Source: JALZKA01 sp963701205 (GTDB lineage: Bacteria > Actinomycetota > Thermoleophilia > Solirubrobacterales > 70-9). Taken from it: a stretch of 64,000 nucleotides of DNA. Position 1 is the stretch's first letter. Every line of letters begins with the position of its first letter. The translations under genes were made by a program, and so were the position numbers. Of this stretch, positions 24,571-32,338 are shown piece after piece. Location: assembly GCA_963701205.1 (NCBI GenBank), contig OY969575.1, positions 620,001-684,000 on the forward strand. Direction: 5' to 3'. The notes under the pieces are model-generated. The model was not told the DNA's origin, made no database searches, and saw only the letters and a program-made list of their open reading frames with translations.

Positions 24571-25626
24571 TCAGGTGAGCGACGAGGCGGGATTGCCCGC
24601 AAGACGCTCTTCGCGCGCGTGGCGGCGGGCCTCGGCGAAGGTCACCAGGCGGCCCCGCTTCTCGTCCCAGAGCTTCAGGCGAGCCGTCTTGATGCCCTGC
24701 CAGAAAGTCAAAACCGGAACATCGTGGAAAATCTTATTCTCATCGTGGGCGGCCTGGAGGTTGTAGTTGGGGATCCGGGCGTTCAGGTGATGGACGTGGT
24801 GAAGGCCGATGTTGCCGGTGAAGAACTGCAGCGGCTGGGGCAGCTTCAGATACGAAGCGCCGCGAAGCGACGCCTCGGTGTAATCCCAGGCATCCGAGTT
24901 CTCCCAATAGACGTCCTCGAACTGATGCTGCACGTAAAAGAGCCAGACTCCAGCGGTGCCGGCCAGGATCACGGTCGGCATCTGGACCAGTAGGTACTCC
25001 TGCCAGCCGATCGCCAGACAGATGCCTGTGATTGCAACCGCCAGGAAGGCGTTGGTCCACAGGACGCTGCGGCGCCGGGTCTTGCTGGCGTCCTTTGGCA
25101 TGAACCGGGGGCCGATCACCAATGACCAGAGTGGGCCGATCCCAAACATCACGAGCGGGTGCCGGAAGAGCCAGTAGCCGACCCTGCTCTTGAGATCGCG
25201 GGAGCGATACTCGTCAACAGTCAGCGTCGGGACGTCGCCCGTGCCACGTTTGTCGAGGTCGCCGGAGGTGCCGTGGTGGACCGAGTGCGAGTAGCGCCAG
25301 TTGTGGAAGGGCTGCATCACCAGCAGGCCGCAAAACACGCCAAGGCGGTTGTTCCACTTGCGGTCGGGCAGAAGCGAGCCGTGGGTGCCGTCGTGGAAGA
25401 GGATGAACGTGCGCAACAAAAAGCCGGCGGCGGGAATCCCGACGGCAAGCGTCAGCCAGTACGAGACGTCAAGCAACTGGTACATGACGACCGAGAGCAC
25501 CAGGTACGGCACAACCGAGGTTGCGAAATCGAGTCCGCTCCGACTCCAGGTCGGCTCTGAGTAGGGATCCAGCGCATCGGCCCATTCGGGGCGCTGGCGG
25601 GTAGCGGTTACTGCGGGCGTGCTCAT
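24571..25626 (-). CDS. Membrane fatty acid desaturase
   Basis: A 351-residue integral membrane di-iron desaturase. The three histidine boxes are present: HDGTH (about 79-83), HSVHH preceded by HNWRY (about 108-118) and HHVHH near 278. Hydrophobic stretches at about 35-75 and 190-225 would form the membrane hairpins. Such enzymes introduce a double bond into acyl chains of lipids or acyl-CoA using O2 and electrons from ferredoxin, and they adjust membrane fluidity at low temperature. It lies directly behind the helicase leader on the same strand, 23 nt from the 21-bp palindrome. Confidence 0.92.
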   Translation of the reverse strand: MSTPAVTATRQRPEWADALDPYSEPTWSRSGLDFATSVVPYLVLSVVMYQLLDVSYWLTLAVGIPAAGFLLRTFILFHDGTHGSLLPDRKWNNRLGVFCGLLVMQPFHNWRYSHSVHHGTSGDLDKRGTGDVPTLTVDEYRSRDLKSRVGYWLFRHPLVMFGIGPLWSLVIGPRFMPKDASKTRRRSVLWTNAFLAVAITGICLAIGWQEYLLVQMPTVILAGTAGVWLFYVQHQFEDVYWENSDAWDYTEASLRGASYLKLPQPLQFFTGNIGLHHVHHLNARIPNYNLQAAHDENKIFHDVPVLTFWQGIKTARLKLWDEKRGRLVTFAEARRHAREERLAGNPASSLT

Positions 25627-25723
25627 CGGGGGACGGGGAAGGATAGTGAGTCTCAGGCGTGATTACGCCGAGTCAGCCGGCTCCGGGCGGTACCGGACTC
25701 GCCACCATCGATAGGTTGCCACC

Positions 25724-26581
25724 GTGACCAGCCCGCTTCTAGTTGTTGATGCCCCCTCGATCCTCTACCGCGCGTTTTATGGGCTGCCCGACTCGATCAA
25801 GGGCGCGGACGGCCGCCCAGTCAACGCGCTGCTCGGCGCCGCCAACCTGATCATCCAGGAGATCCAGCGCCACACGCCGCGCGCCGTGGAGACCTGTTTT
25901 GGCGCCGAGGCGGCTCATTACCGGGTGGAAACCTATGCGGGCTACCACGCCGACCGGCCCGAGATGCCGCCGGATCTTGTTCCCCAGTGGGAAGCCGCGG
26001 GACCGTTCTTCGAGGCGTTCGGCTGGACCCCGCACCAGCACAAAACCCTGGAGGCCGACGACCTGCTCGGCAGCTTCGCGACTCTCGAGGAGGCCGCCGC
26101 CGGCACCTGCCTCTTGCTGACAGGCGATCGCGACATGTTCCAGTGCGCTTCTGGGGCCACCACCGTCCTTTACCTGTCCACCGGAGTCAGGGGCGCCAGC
26201 GAGGTGGGCCCGGCCGAGGTGCGGGAGCGCTACGGGATCGACCCGGAGCAGGTGCCCGACTTCATCGCCCTGCGTGGCGACCCCTCCGACGGGATCCCCG
26301 GTGCCAAGGGCGTTGGTGAGAAGACCGCGGCGGCGCTGCTGGGTGAGCACGGAACGCTGGAGGCAGTACTCGGGGCGGCAAGCACGATCACGCGGCCGGC
26401 GCTCCGCAAGACCCTGACCGAGTCGGGCGCGGACCTCAAAGCGTTCAAGCACATGGCAACCCTGCAGGCGGCCGGGGTCAAGCGGCCTCGTGACCGGCCG
26501 ACCGATTGGGCCCGGGGAGCCAAGGCGGCGCGCGGCCTGGGGATGGAGCGGCTGGCCGAGCGAGTCGAAGCGTTCGCCTGA
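25724..26581 (+). CDS. 5'-3' exonuclease (PolI-type flap nuclease domain)
   Basis: A 285-residue stand-alone nuclease homologous to the N-terminal domain of DNA polymerase I. VVDAPSILYRAFYGLP opens the PIN-like fold and LLTGDRDMFQ carries metal-binding acids. A helix-hairpin-helix appears as PGAKGVGEKTAAALL (about 192-206). The first metal-site Asp, GDPSDGIPG and the EADDLLG segment are also present. It removes RNA primers or 5' flaps. The start is a GTG at 25724, with an upstream gap of 97 nt shared with the divergent desaturase gene. Confidence 0.92.
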   Translation: MTSPLLVVDAPSILYRAFYGLPDSIKGADGRPVNALLGAANLIIQEIQRHTPRAVETCFGAEAAHYRVETYAGYHADRPEMPPDLVPQWEAAGPFFEAFGWTPHQHKTLEADDLLGSFATLEEAAAGTCLLLTGDRDMFQCASGATTVLYLSTGVRGASEVGPAEVRERYGIDPEQVPDFIALRGDPSDGIPGAKGVGEKTAAALLGEHGTLEAVLGAASTITRPALRKTLTESGADLKAFKHMATLQAAGVKRPRDRPTDWARGAKAARGLGMERLAERVEAFA

Positions 26582-26591
26582 ACGCTCCCTT

Positions 26592-27470
26592 CTAGGCGTA
26601 GCGGCGCGCCGCCACGCCGGCCGACGTTCCATACTCGCCACCGAAGAGCAGTGCGTGGATCAAGAGCGGGAGCAGTTGGTAGAGCGCCACTCGCTCCTCG
26701 AACCCGTCCGCAAGCGGAAAGGAGTCGGCGTAGGCGTCAAAAGTACGCTCGCCCCCTGGCGAGCCGAACAGGCGCAACATCGCCAGATCAACCTCACGGT
26801 GGCCGCCGTAGGCTGCCGGATCGATCAACCAGGCTTCGCCGTTGGCCGCCGCCAGGACGTTGCCGCCCCACAGGTCACCGTGCAGGCACGACGGTGCCTC
26901 CTTGGGCCCGGCGATGTCATCGATTCGCGCGCACGCGTTTTCGATGGCCGCGGCGTCAGCGGCCGCCAACGAGCCCGCGTCCCTGGTCCGCTCTACAAGC
27001 GGCAGCAGAAGCTGATCCGCGTAAACGCGGGACCAAACCTCATCCTCGGCCAGCTCGATCGCAACAGAGCCGATACGCAGCCTTTGATCCGGTGCGTCCG
27101 GCGGCAGCGCGCCGAACGAGCGTGCGCCCGCACGGTGAAGCGCGGCCAGGTTGCGGCCCAGCCCTTCAGCCCCCTCCTCGGTGAGCCGACCCGGCTCAAT
27201 CCACTCAATCGCCACCCACGCCGGATCGTCGCCGAGCGCCAAGACTTCCGGCACCGCGCAGCCGCCCGCCGCGCGAAGCCAGCGGAGCCCGGCCGCCTCC
27301 GCCTCGAACTCCGCTGCAATCGCGTCCGGGCGGGACTTGACGAAGACCGTCGGCCCGGCGTCGAGCTCCAGCCGCCAGGCGTCGTTGATCGATCCGCCGG
27401 CAACCGGTGTGGCGCTGAGGACGCGCCCGCCCAGCCCACGGCCGACGGCCTCGGCGACGGCAGGATTCAC
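26592..27470 (-). CDS. Fructosamine kinase-family protein
   Basis: A 292-residue member of the fructosamine/ketosamine-3-kinase and aminoglycoside-phosphotransferase fold. VFVKSRP has the ATP-binding lysine, EFEAEAAGLRWL the salt-bridge glutamate, and CLHGDLWGGNVL the catalytic Asp and Asn. DPAAYGGHREVDLAML has the DxG-like metal Asp. It phosphorylates sugar-amine adducts to start protein deglycation. I choose GTG at 27470, which overlaps the upstream phosphatase stop by 4 nt, rather than a start 33 nt earlier. Pairing with an LMW phosphatase in one operon is common in actinobacteria. Confidence 0.9.
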   Translation of the reverse strand: MNPAVAEAVGRGLGGRVLSATPVAGGSINDAWRLELDAGPTVFVKSRPDAIAAEFEAEAAGLRWLRAAGGCAVPEVLALGDDPAWVAIEWIEPGRLTEEGAEGLGRNLAALHRAGARSFGALPPDAPDQRLRIGSVAIELAEDEVWSRVYADQLLLPLVERTRDAGSLAAADAAAIENACARIDDIAGPKEAPSCLHGDLWGGNVLAAANGEAWLIDPAAYGGHREVDLAMLRLFGSPGGERTFDAYADSFPLADGFEERVALYQLLPLLIHALLFGGEYGTSAGVAARRYA

Positions 27471-27952
27471 GCGCCCTGAATCTCCTCCAGCAGCGCCCGG
27501 CAATTGCGCTCGATGATCTCGACGACTTCGGCAAAGCCGTCGCCCTCGCCGTAGTACGGATCGGGCACATCCAAATCCCCCCCATCGGCATAGGCGCGCA
27601 GCAGGCGAACCCGGTCACGCTCCCCTGCGCCGGGCGCAAGGCGCGCCAGGTCGCCGAAGTTGGATCGATCCATAGCGATGAGCAGGTCGAATTCCTCGAA
27701 GTCGGCGGGCTGCACCTGGCGTGCGCGTCCCGTCAGCTCGACCCCACGATCGGCCGCCGCGGCGATGGACCGCTGGTCGGGCGCCTGCCCGACATGCCAA
27801 TCGCCGGTTCCCGCGCTTTCGACCTCGATCTCGGCGTCGAGCCCCGCGTCCGCGACAAGGCCGCGCATCACTGCCTCGGCGGTCGGCGAGCGACAGATAT
27901 TCCCGAGGCAAACGAAAAGGATTCGCACGTCCGGCGCAACATACCCGGGCAT
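27467..27952 (-). CDS. Low-molecular-weight protein-tyrosine phosphatase
   Basis: A 161-residue enzyme with the P-loop VCLGNICRSPTAE (CX5R, about 15-27) and the general-acid motif VPDPYYGEGDGF (about 129-140). These are diagnostic of the LMW-PTP family, which removes phosphate from tyrosine or, in some bacteria, from arginine. Translationally coupled by a 4-nt overlap to the fructosamine kinase gene. Upstream is the stem-loop element B. Secretion as in mycobacterial PtpA is possible, but no signal is visible. Confidence 0.95.
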   Translation of the reverse strand: MPGYVAPDVRILFVCLGNICRSPTAEAVMRGLVADAGLDAEIEVESAGTGDWHVGQAPDQRSIAAAADRGVELTGRARQVQPADFEEFDLLIAMDRSNFGDLARLAPGAGERDRVRLLRAYADGGDLDVPDPYYGEGDGFAEVVEIIERNCRALLEEIQGA

Positions 27953-27965
27953 CCACGCCGAGTGA

Positions 27966-27996
27966 GGGATTGTGAGGCCATTGCCCCCACAATCCC
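27966..27996 (-). terminator. Hairpin element B between DUF2149 and phosphatase genes
   Basis: GGGATTGTG (27966-27974) pairs with CACAATCCC (27988-27996), enclosing a G/C-rich inner stem and a 3-nt tip. It lies 19 nt after the DUF2149 stop. It matches element A (19096-19128) at 23 of 31 positions, and two pairs in the stem differ by compensatory changes. It is probably a transcription terminator or a small dispersed palindromic repeat. Confidence 0.55.
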
Positions 27997-28015
27997 GCAG
28001 TCGGTGGGGTGTGGG

Positions 28016-28432
28016 CTAGGGCTCCGTGGGGGTGGGGGGCGGCGCGGTTGGGTCCACCGTCGAGGGTGGCGCCACCACCGCGCCTTCGTCGGGTAACTCG
28101 CCGGCCTGCTGGTCGCGCACGATCACTGTCCGCCCGTCTTCAAGGAGGTACACGGTGCCGACCTGCTCGCCGCGGCCGACGACCCGTTCACCCGGCGTGA
28201 CTTCGATCTCGCGCACGACCTGGTCCTCGGCGGCCGTAATCGCGTCCGCGGCCTGAGCCGCCTGTGCGGCGGCCTCGGCGTCAGTCAGAACCTCGGTCAG
28301 GTCCACCGATGAGAGCGCCGCAATCAGGAACGCCACCGCCAGGACGATTCCCAGGTCGAAGAGGTTGACCAATCCGTCAAGCGGATCCCCGCCCCGATCC
28401 TCGTGCCGGCGGGCGCGGGGGCTGACGCTCAT
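28016..28432 (-). CDS. DUF2149 protein (ExbD-like single-pass membrane partner)
   Basis: A 138-residue protein. After a basic N-terminus, the segment DPLDGLVNLFDLGIVLAVAF (about 16-35) leads into a single transmembrane helix. An Ala-rich helical part and a C-terminal domain with VGTVYLLEDGRTVIV (about 91-105) and a proline/threonine tail follow. This matches DUF2149, which in archaea and some bacteria is encoded beside MotA/TolQ/ExbB homologues. The topology, one N-terminal helix with an outside domain and a conserved Asp at the helix start, equals that of ExbD/TolR. It overlaps the channel gene by 4 nt. I infer it is the ExbD counterpart of the complex. Confidence 0.75.
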   Translation of the reverse strand: MSVSPRARRHEDRGGDPLDGLVNLFDLGIVLAVAFLIAALSSVDLTEVLTDAEAAAQAAQAADAITAAEDQVVREIEVTPGERVVGRGEQVGTVYLLEDGRTVIVRDQQAGELPDEGAVVAPPSTVDPTAPPPTPTEP

Positions 28433-29181
28433 GGCGAAGCCGGCGGAACGGGCGGGGGCGCGGCGGGAGGCGGCTGCACGACGGCGGTTGCGGCCGTCGG
28501 AGCGGCTGGCGGCGGCACGGCCGCCGTTGCGGTGGGCGTGCCGGCGACGCCGGTTGGGGTCAGCGGGACCCCGGGGGCCAGCTTCGAGGCGACGTACTCG
28601 AGGTCGGAGAAGTCCTGACCGTAGAGCCGGTCGCGGACAAGCGAGATAGTGAAGGCGATCGCGCCAACCATCAGGCCGGCGACGGTGACGCTGAAGGCAA
28701 CGCGAAGATTGTCAGTCAGCGTCTGGACGTCGCCGTCGGCGAGGCCAACCAGCGCCGGGGAAAGCGGGATCAGTGTGCCCATGAGGCCAAGCGCCGGACC
28801 AACCCGAACCAAAATCCTGGTGCGCTCAAGGCGGCGGATCGAGCGGTAGTCGAACTCGGCCAGATCCTTGGCGATCCTGTCGCTGCCCCCCGGCTGCGTT
28901 CGGTGATCGACGATCGTGGCAACGACATCGCGCATTGAGCCGTTGGCGGCGGTTCGCGCAAGAGCGATCTTTGCCCTGGCTTGATCGCCCACAATCAGGG
29001 CGCCGCGGGCCTCGACCAGAGCCAGATCAAGGCGTGGAACCCCGCGCCCCCGGCGACGGAACAGCTCGGCGACCAAACCACCCATCTCGACGAGCACGGC
29101 GGCCAGCGCCGCAAGCGCAAGCACCAAGACCGGCACCCGGAGGGCCTCGGCCACGTCAAAAAGAAGCTCTTCTACCGCCAT
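28429..29181 (-). CDS. MotA/TolQ/ExbB-family proton channel
   Basis: A 250-residue membrane protein. One helix lies near the N-terminus (VLVLALAALAAVLVEMGGL, about 18-36), then a cytoplasmic helical domain. Two helices near 130-200 follow and carry the family signature GPALGLMGTLIPL and the SVTVAGLMVGAIAF segment. This is the five-subunit rotor/stator channel that uses the proton gradient to do mechanical work across the envelope. It shares single-nucleotide or 4-nt overlaps with the PKD protein and DUF2149 genes, so the three are made together. The Ala/Pro-rich C-terminus is low complexity. Confidence 0.85.
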   Translation of the reverse strand: MAVEELLFDVAEALRVPVLVLALAALAAVLVEMGGLVAELFRRRGRGVPRLDLALVEARGALIVGDQARAKIALARTAANGSMRDVVATIVDHRTQPGGSDRIAKDLAEFDYRSIRRLERTRILVRVGPALGLMGTLIPLSPALVGLADGDVQTLTDNLRVAFSVTVAGLMVGAIAFTISLVRDRLYGQDFSDLEYVASKLAPGVPLTPTGVAGTPTATAAVPPPAAPTAATAVVQPPPAAPPPVPPASP

Positions 29182-30302
29182 CAGATCGGCAACAGCCTAC
29201 GCAGCCGCTCGCGATGGAGTTGTTCGAACTCGCGGCCTGCACCAAAACCAAGCAACCCGACGACAAGGGTCGCGCCGAGAGCGATGCCCGGAACGGTCCA
29301 GTTGGTGCCCTCATCGGGAGTGCCGCTGCGGACTCCCAGCAGCTCCTCTGGCGCCGGCGGCAAATAGACGCCCGTCTCGCTGAGCAACTCACCCGCCACC
29401 TCGACGCCCGCGGCGCCCGGGTCCGGCACCTTCAGCGGGTCAGCCGCCGAACCGCGGCCGCCCGTCGCCGAGGGATCGGGGAAGTTGGCGCCGGTGGGCC
29501 CGGTGTAGGCGCCCGTGTCGGGGGCGTATGGGTTGTTGTTCAGGCCGCCGCCGTCCTGGTTTTCGTCGCTTGGCCGCGGCTCCCCAACCTGGATTTCGAC
29601 GGTGTCCTCCCCCCTTCGGTCATAACCATCAGTGACGGTCGCGCTGACCGCGAAGTTGCCCGCGTCCGGAAATACGTAGGTAGCCGATTCGCCGGTTTTG
29701 TCACCGCGGCCCTGGGCCGTCCACTCGACCTCGTCGTTGGACCCGGAGGGCTGCGTGAGCTCAGCGGTGAAATCAACCGAATCGCCGGGGTCGATCTTCG
29801 TCTCGGAAGCCTTGATCTTCAGGTCCAGAAGCTGTTCGTCGTGCTCGGTGATGAGGAGCGGTCCGGTTCCAGCCGTAAAGACATCCTTGGCGTTGTACGG
29901 CTCGCCGTCCTTGCGCTCTGGTCGCAGGAACGTAATCCGGCCGTCTTCGTCCTCGAAGATCGCCGGGGGGCCGTCGGTGTACGGGCTTGAGCGCATGTTG
30001 GGCCGATCCAGAAGGACGACCCCCTCGCCCGCGATCTCGACGTAGCCCTTGACGGTTCCGACCTTCGCGATCTCGAGAATTCGACTCAGCGAAAAGCCCG
30101 ATGGAACGTTCACCACCCGCGGTCCCTGGGCGTTGCGAACGACGTAGTCGCGGTCGTTGATGTCGGCCCGGTTGGCGTGCTCAGACAGAAAGATCTTGAC
30201 CTTGGGCTTGCGGTCGGGCTTGACCACGATGTCCGGCGCCGCCTGGGCCGCTGGCGCCGCTGCCAGGAAAAAGATCAGACTCGTCGCCAGGATCGCTCGC
30301 AT
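29181..30302 (-). CDS. Exported, C-terminally anchored protein with PKD-like domain
   Basis: A 373-residue protein. I start it at the ATG at 30302, which gives a clear signal peptide (LATSLIFFLAAAPAAQA). Residues about 25-165 form a compact domain with VPSGFSLSRILEIA and DEDGRITFLRP that I cannot name. Residues about 175-265 are PKD/Ig-like (DPGDSVDFTAEL, ATYVFPDAGNFAVSATV). A Gly/Pro/Asn linker follows, then a membrane helix (VPGIALGATLVVGLLGFGAG) near the C-terminus and a short basic tail. It would span from outside to the membrane, where the coupled MotA/ExbB-like channel sits. Its stop overlaps the channel ATG (TGATG). Role unknown; inferred to be the effector arm of that complex. Confidence 0.7.
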   Translation of the reverse strand: MRAILATSLIFFLAAAPAAQAAPDIVVKPDRKPKVKIFLSEHANRADINDRDYVVRNAQGPRVVNVPSGFSLSRILEIAKVGTVKGYVEIAGEGVVLLDRPNMRSSPYTDGPPAIFEDEDGRITFLRPERKDGEPYNAKDVFTAGTGPLLITEHDEQLLDLKIKASETKIDPGDSVDFTAELTQPSGSNDEVEWTAQGRGDKTGESATYVFPDAGNFAVSATVTDGYDRRGEDTVEIQVGEPRPSDENQDGGGLNNNPYAPDTGAYTGPTGANFPDPSATGGRGSAADPLKVPDPGAAGVEVAGELLSETGVYLPPAPEELLGVRSGTPDEGTNWTVPGIALGATLVVGLLGFGAGREFEQLHRERLRRLLPI

Positions 30303-30336
30303 CGCAATCAAACGGTAGCCAACCCTGGACCGTCGC

Positions 30337-31416
30337 CTAAGCACTGTTGCTGCGCAGCGCAACGACCCGGTCGCCGGTTTTGACATCGAGAGCTTCGGGG
30401 TGGTCGAAGCTCAACACCCGCTCGCCCCTCAGCACCGCGATTACGGGACCCATGCCGGGCAGATCGGACACCGGTCCCGCCTCAGCCGCGCCAACTTCGT
30501 GCTGGACGATGTCCAGCCCCTGGCCAACCACCAGCAGGTCTTCCAAAACGCGCGCGATCCCCGGTGAGTGGGTGGCCATTCCCAGGAGCCGCCCGGCCGC
30601 TCCCGATGATGTGACGACGGTGTCGGCGCCGCTTTGATGAAGCAGATGGACGTTCTCCTCCTCGCGCACGGACGCGGCAATCGTCGCGTCTGGGGCTAGC
30701 TCGCGAGCCGTCAAGGTCACCAGCACCGCGGCATCGTCGCGACTTACCGCGACAACGATCGACTTCGCCACGTCGACCCCGGCCTCGAGCAACGCCGCCT
30801 TTGTGGATGCATCGCCGGCAACGGTGGCGAGCCCGGACGCGTTGGCCTGGTCGCGTGTCTCGGAGATTGGATCAATCACGACGATCTGTTCCAGGTGCGC
30901 GCCATGAGCCAGCAACGTCGCAACCGCGCTTCGTCCCTTGGTGCCGTATCCGCAGATGATCGTGTGGTCCTGCAAGCGCTTCCTCCAGCGAGCAACCCGG
31001 TAGGCCTTGCGAGTGTGCTCGGCCAGTATCTCCAACGTGGTGCCAACCAGGACTATCAGGAAGAGGACGCGGGCGGGGGTTACCAGCAGCGTGGTCACGA
31101 GCCGGGCGCCTTCAGAGACCGGGCGGATGTCGCCGTAACCCGTCGTCGTGACGCTCACGGTTGAGTAATAGAAGGCGTCGAGCACGTTGATCGTGCCGTC
31201 CTCCGGATCCGTAAAACCGTCGCGTTCCAGGTATGTGAGCAGCGCAACAAAAACGATCAGGCCAACGGCCAACACCAATCGACGCCCGATCTTGCGCAAC
31301 GGCGAGACCTCGTCCCCGGGCAGGTCGATCGGCGAAGAGACCGGCGGCGTCTCGAAGAGCGCTCGGGCAGCAGGCTCGAACAAGCTCCGATGCTGCCCCT
31401 CTCGATGCCCGGCCAT
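30337..31416 (-). CDS. RCK-domain potassium channel
   Basis: A 359-residue protein with a two-helix pore module: helix RRLVLAVGLIVFVALLTYL (about 47-65), selectivity filter TTTGYGD (about 93-99) and helix RVLFLIVLVGTTLEIL. A cytoplasmic RCK/TrkA-N domain follows, with IICGYGTKGRSA (Rossmann loop, about 153-164) and then a TrkA-C-like domain to the end. It conducts K+ and is gated by ligand binding to the RCK ring. Located 26 nt after phhA and 34 nt before the PKD protein gene on the same strand, it could belong to either unit. The tight spacing with the latter suggests co-expression. Confidence 0.93.
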   Translation of the reverse strand: MAGHREGQHRSLFEPAARALFETPPVSSPIDLPGDEVSPLRKIGRRLVLAVGLIVFVALLTYLERDGFTDPEDGTINVLDAFYYSTVSVTTTGYGDIRPVSEGARLVTTLLVTPARVLFLIVLVGTTLEILAEHTRKAYRVARWRKRLQDHTIICGYGTKGRSAVATLLAHGAHLEQIVVIDPISETRDQANASGLATVAGDASTKAALLEAGVDVAKSIVVAVSRDDAAVLVTLTARELAPDATIAASVREEENVHLLHQSGADTVVTSSGAAGRLLGMATHSPGIARVLEDLLVVGQGLDIVQHEVGAAEAGPVSDLPGMGPVIAVLRGERVLSFDHPEALDVKTGDRVVALRSNSA

Positions 31417-31442
31417 GCCGCAAGCCTAGGCCAGCGGCGGGG

Positions 31443-32336
31443 TCAGCCGATCGCTGAATGCTTGGTCCGCAAGCGCTCCGGCGTCTCGTCGTCGCAGGTT
31501 GCGAAGAAGCCGCCGACCGCATCAACCAGGTGGTCCAAAGATTCGGCCCCGAACAAAACGGGTTGGTAGTGCGTGATGTCGTACTCGATCGTCGCCATCT
31601 GCGCGAAGTCAAGCGGCCGGATTTCCATCCCGCGGAACTCCTCAATCTCGCCGTATGAAGAAAGGATCCCGGCGCCGTACGCCCGCAGTTCCCCCTCTTC
31701 GCGCAGGACGCCGAATTCGATCGTGAACCAGAAGACGTCGGCGACTACCTGCAATGCCTCGGCCGTCTCGGCCCGACGCGCCGCCGCGCCGGCAAGCCTG
31801 TTGAGCTCCGCGAACTGGGGGTCCGCCAGCAGGTGCCCGTGGCCGATCACCTCGTGAATCAGGTCCGGCTCCGGGGTGTAGAGCGGCGCATCCGAGTGCC
31901 GCACGTACTGCGTCGAGTGAAAGATGCGGTCGGCGAGCGAGCCGTAGAACTCGTCGAGCGGGACGATCCCCGCGGCCGGGGCGTACTCAAATCCGGTCAG
32001 CGGCTTGAGCGCGGCGCTGACCTCGTCGAGCTGGGGAATCCGGTCCGTCGGCAGGTCAAGCGCGGCAACCGCATCGCGGAAAGCGCGGCAGGCGTAGCGA
32101 TCGTGCTTTGGCCGCAGCTCGCGGCAGACGGTCCGCCAGACCTCCTGCTCGGCCTCGGTATAGACAATCCGTGGCACCGGCTCGCCCGGCTCCCAGTCAA
32201 GCGCGGCTGCCGCGATCGCGTTGCGGCGCTCGCGGTAGGCGGGGTCATTGACGCCGGGATGATCATCGGCCAAATGGACAGTGACGCCGTCCTCACCCCT
32301 GGTGACCGGCGAGTAGAGCTGTGCCTCTTCGAACAT
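31443..32336 (-). CDS. phhA: Phenylalanine 4-monooxygenase
   Basis: A 297-residue aromatic amino acid hydroxylase. The iron ligands are visible as HEVIGH (about 141-146) with the Glu of FTIEFG (about 188). LTGFEYAPAAG and FHSTQYVRH line the pterin and substrate site. It hydroxylates phenylalanine to tyrosine with tetrahydropterin and O2. I choose the ATG at 32336, since a longer open frame reads back into hmgA. It is third in the operon hppD-hmgA-phhA, with a gap of 2 nt, and feeds the homogentisate pathway. Confidence 0.96.
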   Translation of the reverse strand: MFEEAQLYSPVTRGEDGVTVHLADDHPGVNDPAYRERRNAIAAAALDWEPGEPVPRIVYTEAEQEVWRTVCRELRPKHDRYACRAFRDAVAALDLPTDRIPQLDEVSAALKPLTGFEYAPAAGIVPLDEFYGSLADRIFHSTQYVRHSDAPLYTPEPDLIHEVIGHGHLLADPQFAELNRLAGAAARRAETAEALQVVADVFWFTIEFGVLREEGELRAYGAGILSSYGEIEEFRGMEIRPLDFAQMATIEYDITHYQPVLFGAESLDHLVDAVGGFFATCDDETPERLRTKHSAIG

Positions 32337-32338
32337 CG

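Noticed and set aside
26490..27479. 329-residue plus-strand frame
   Set aside because: Antisense to the fructosamine kinase gene, whose catalytic motifs are intact.
28935..29990. 351-residue plus-strand frame
   Set aside because: Antisense to the MotA/ExbB-like and PKD genes, with no recognisable domain.
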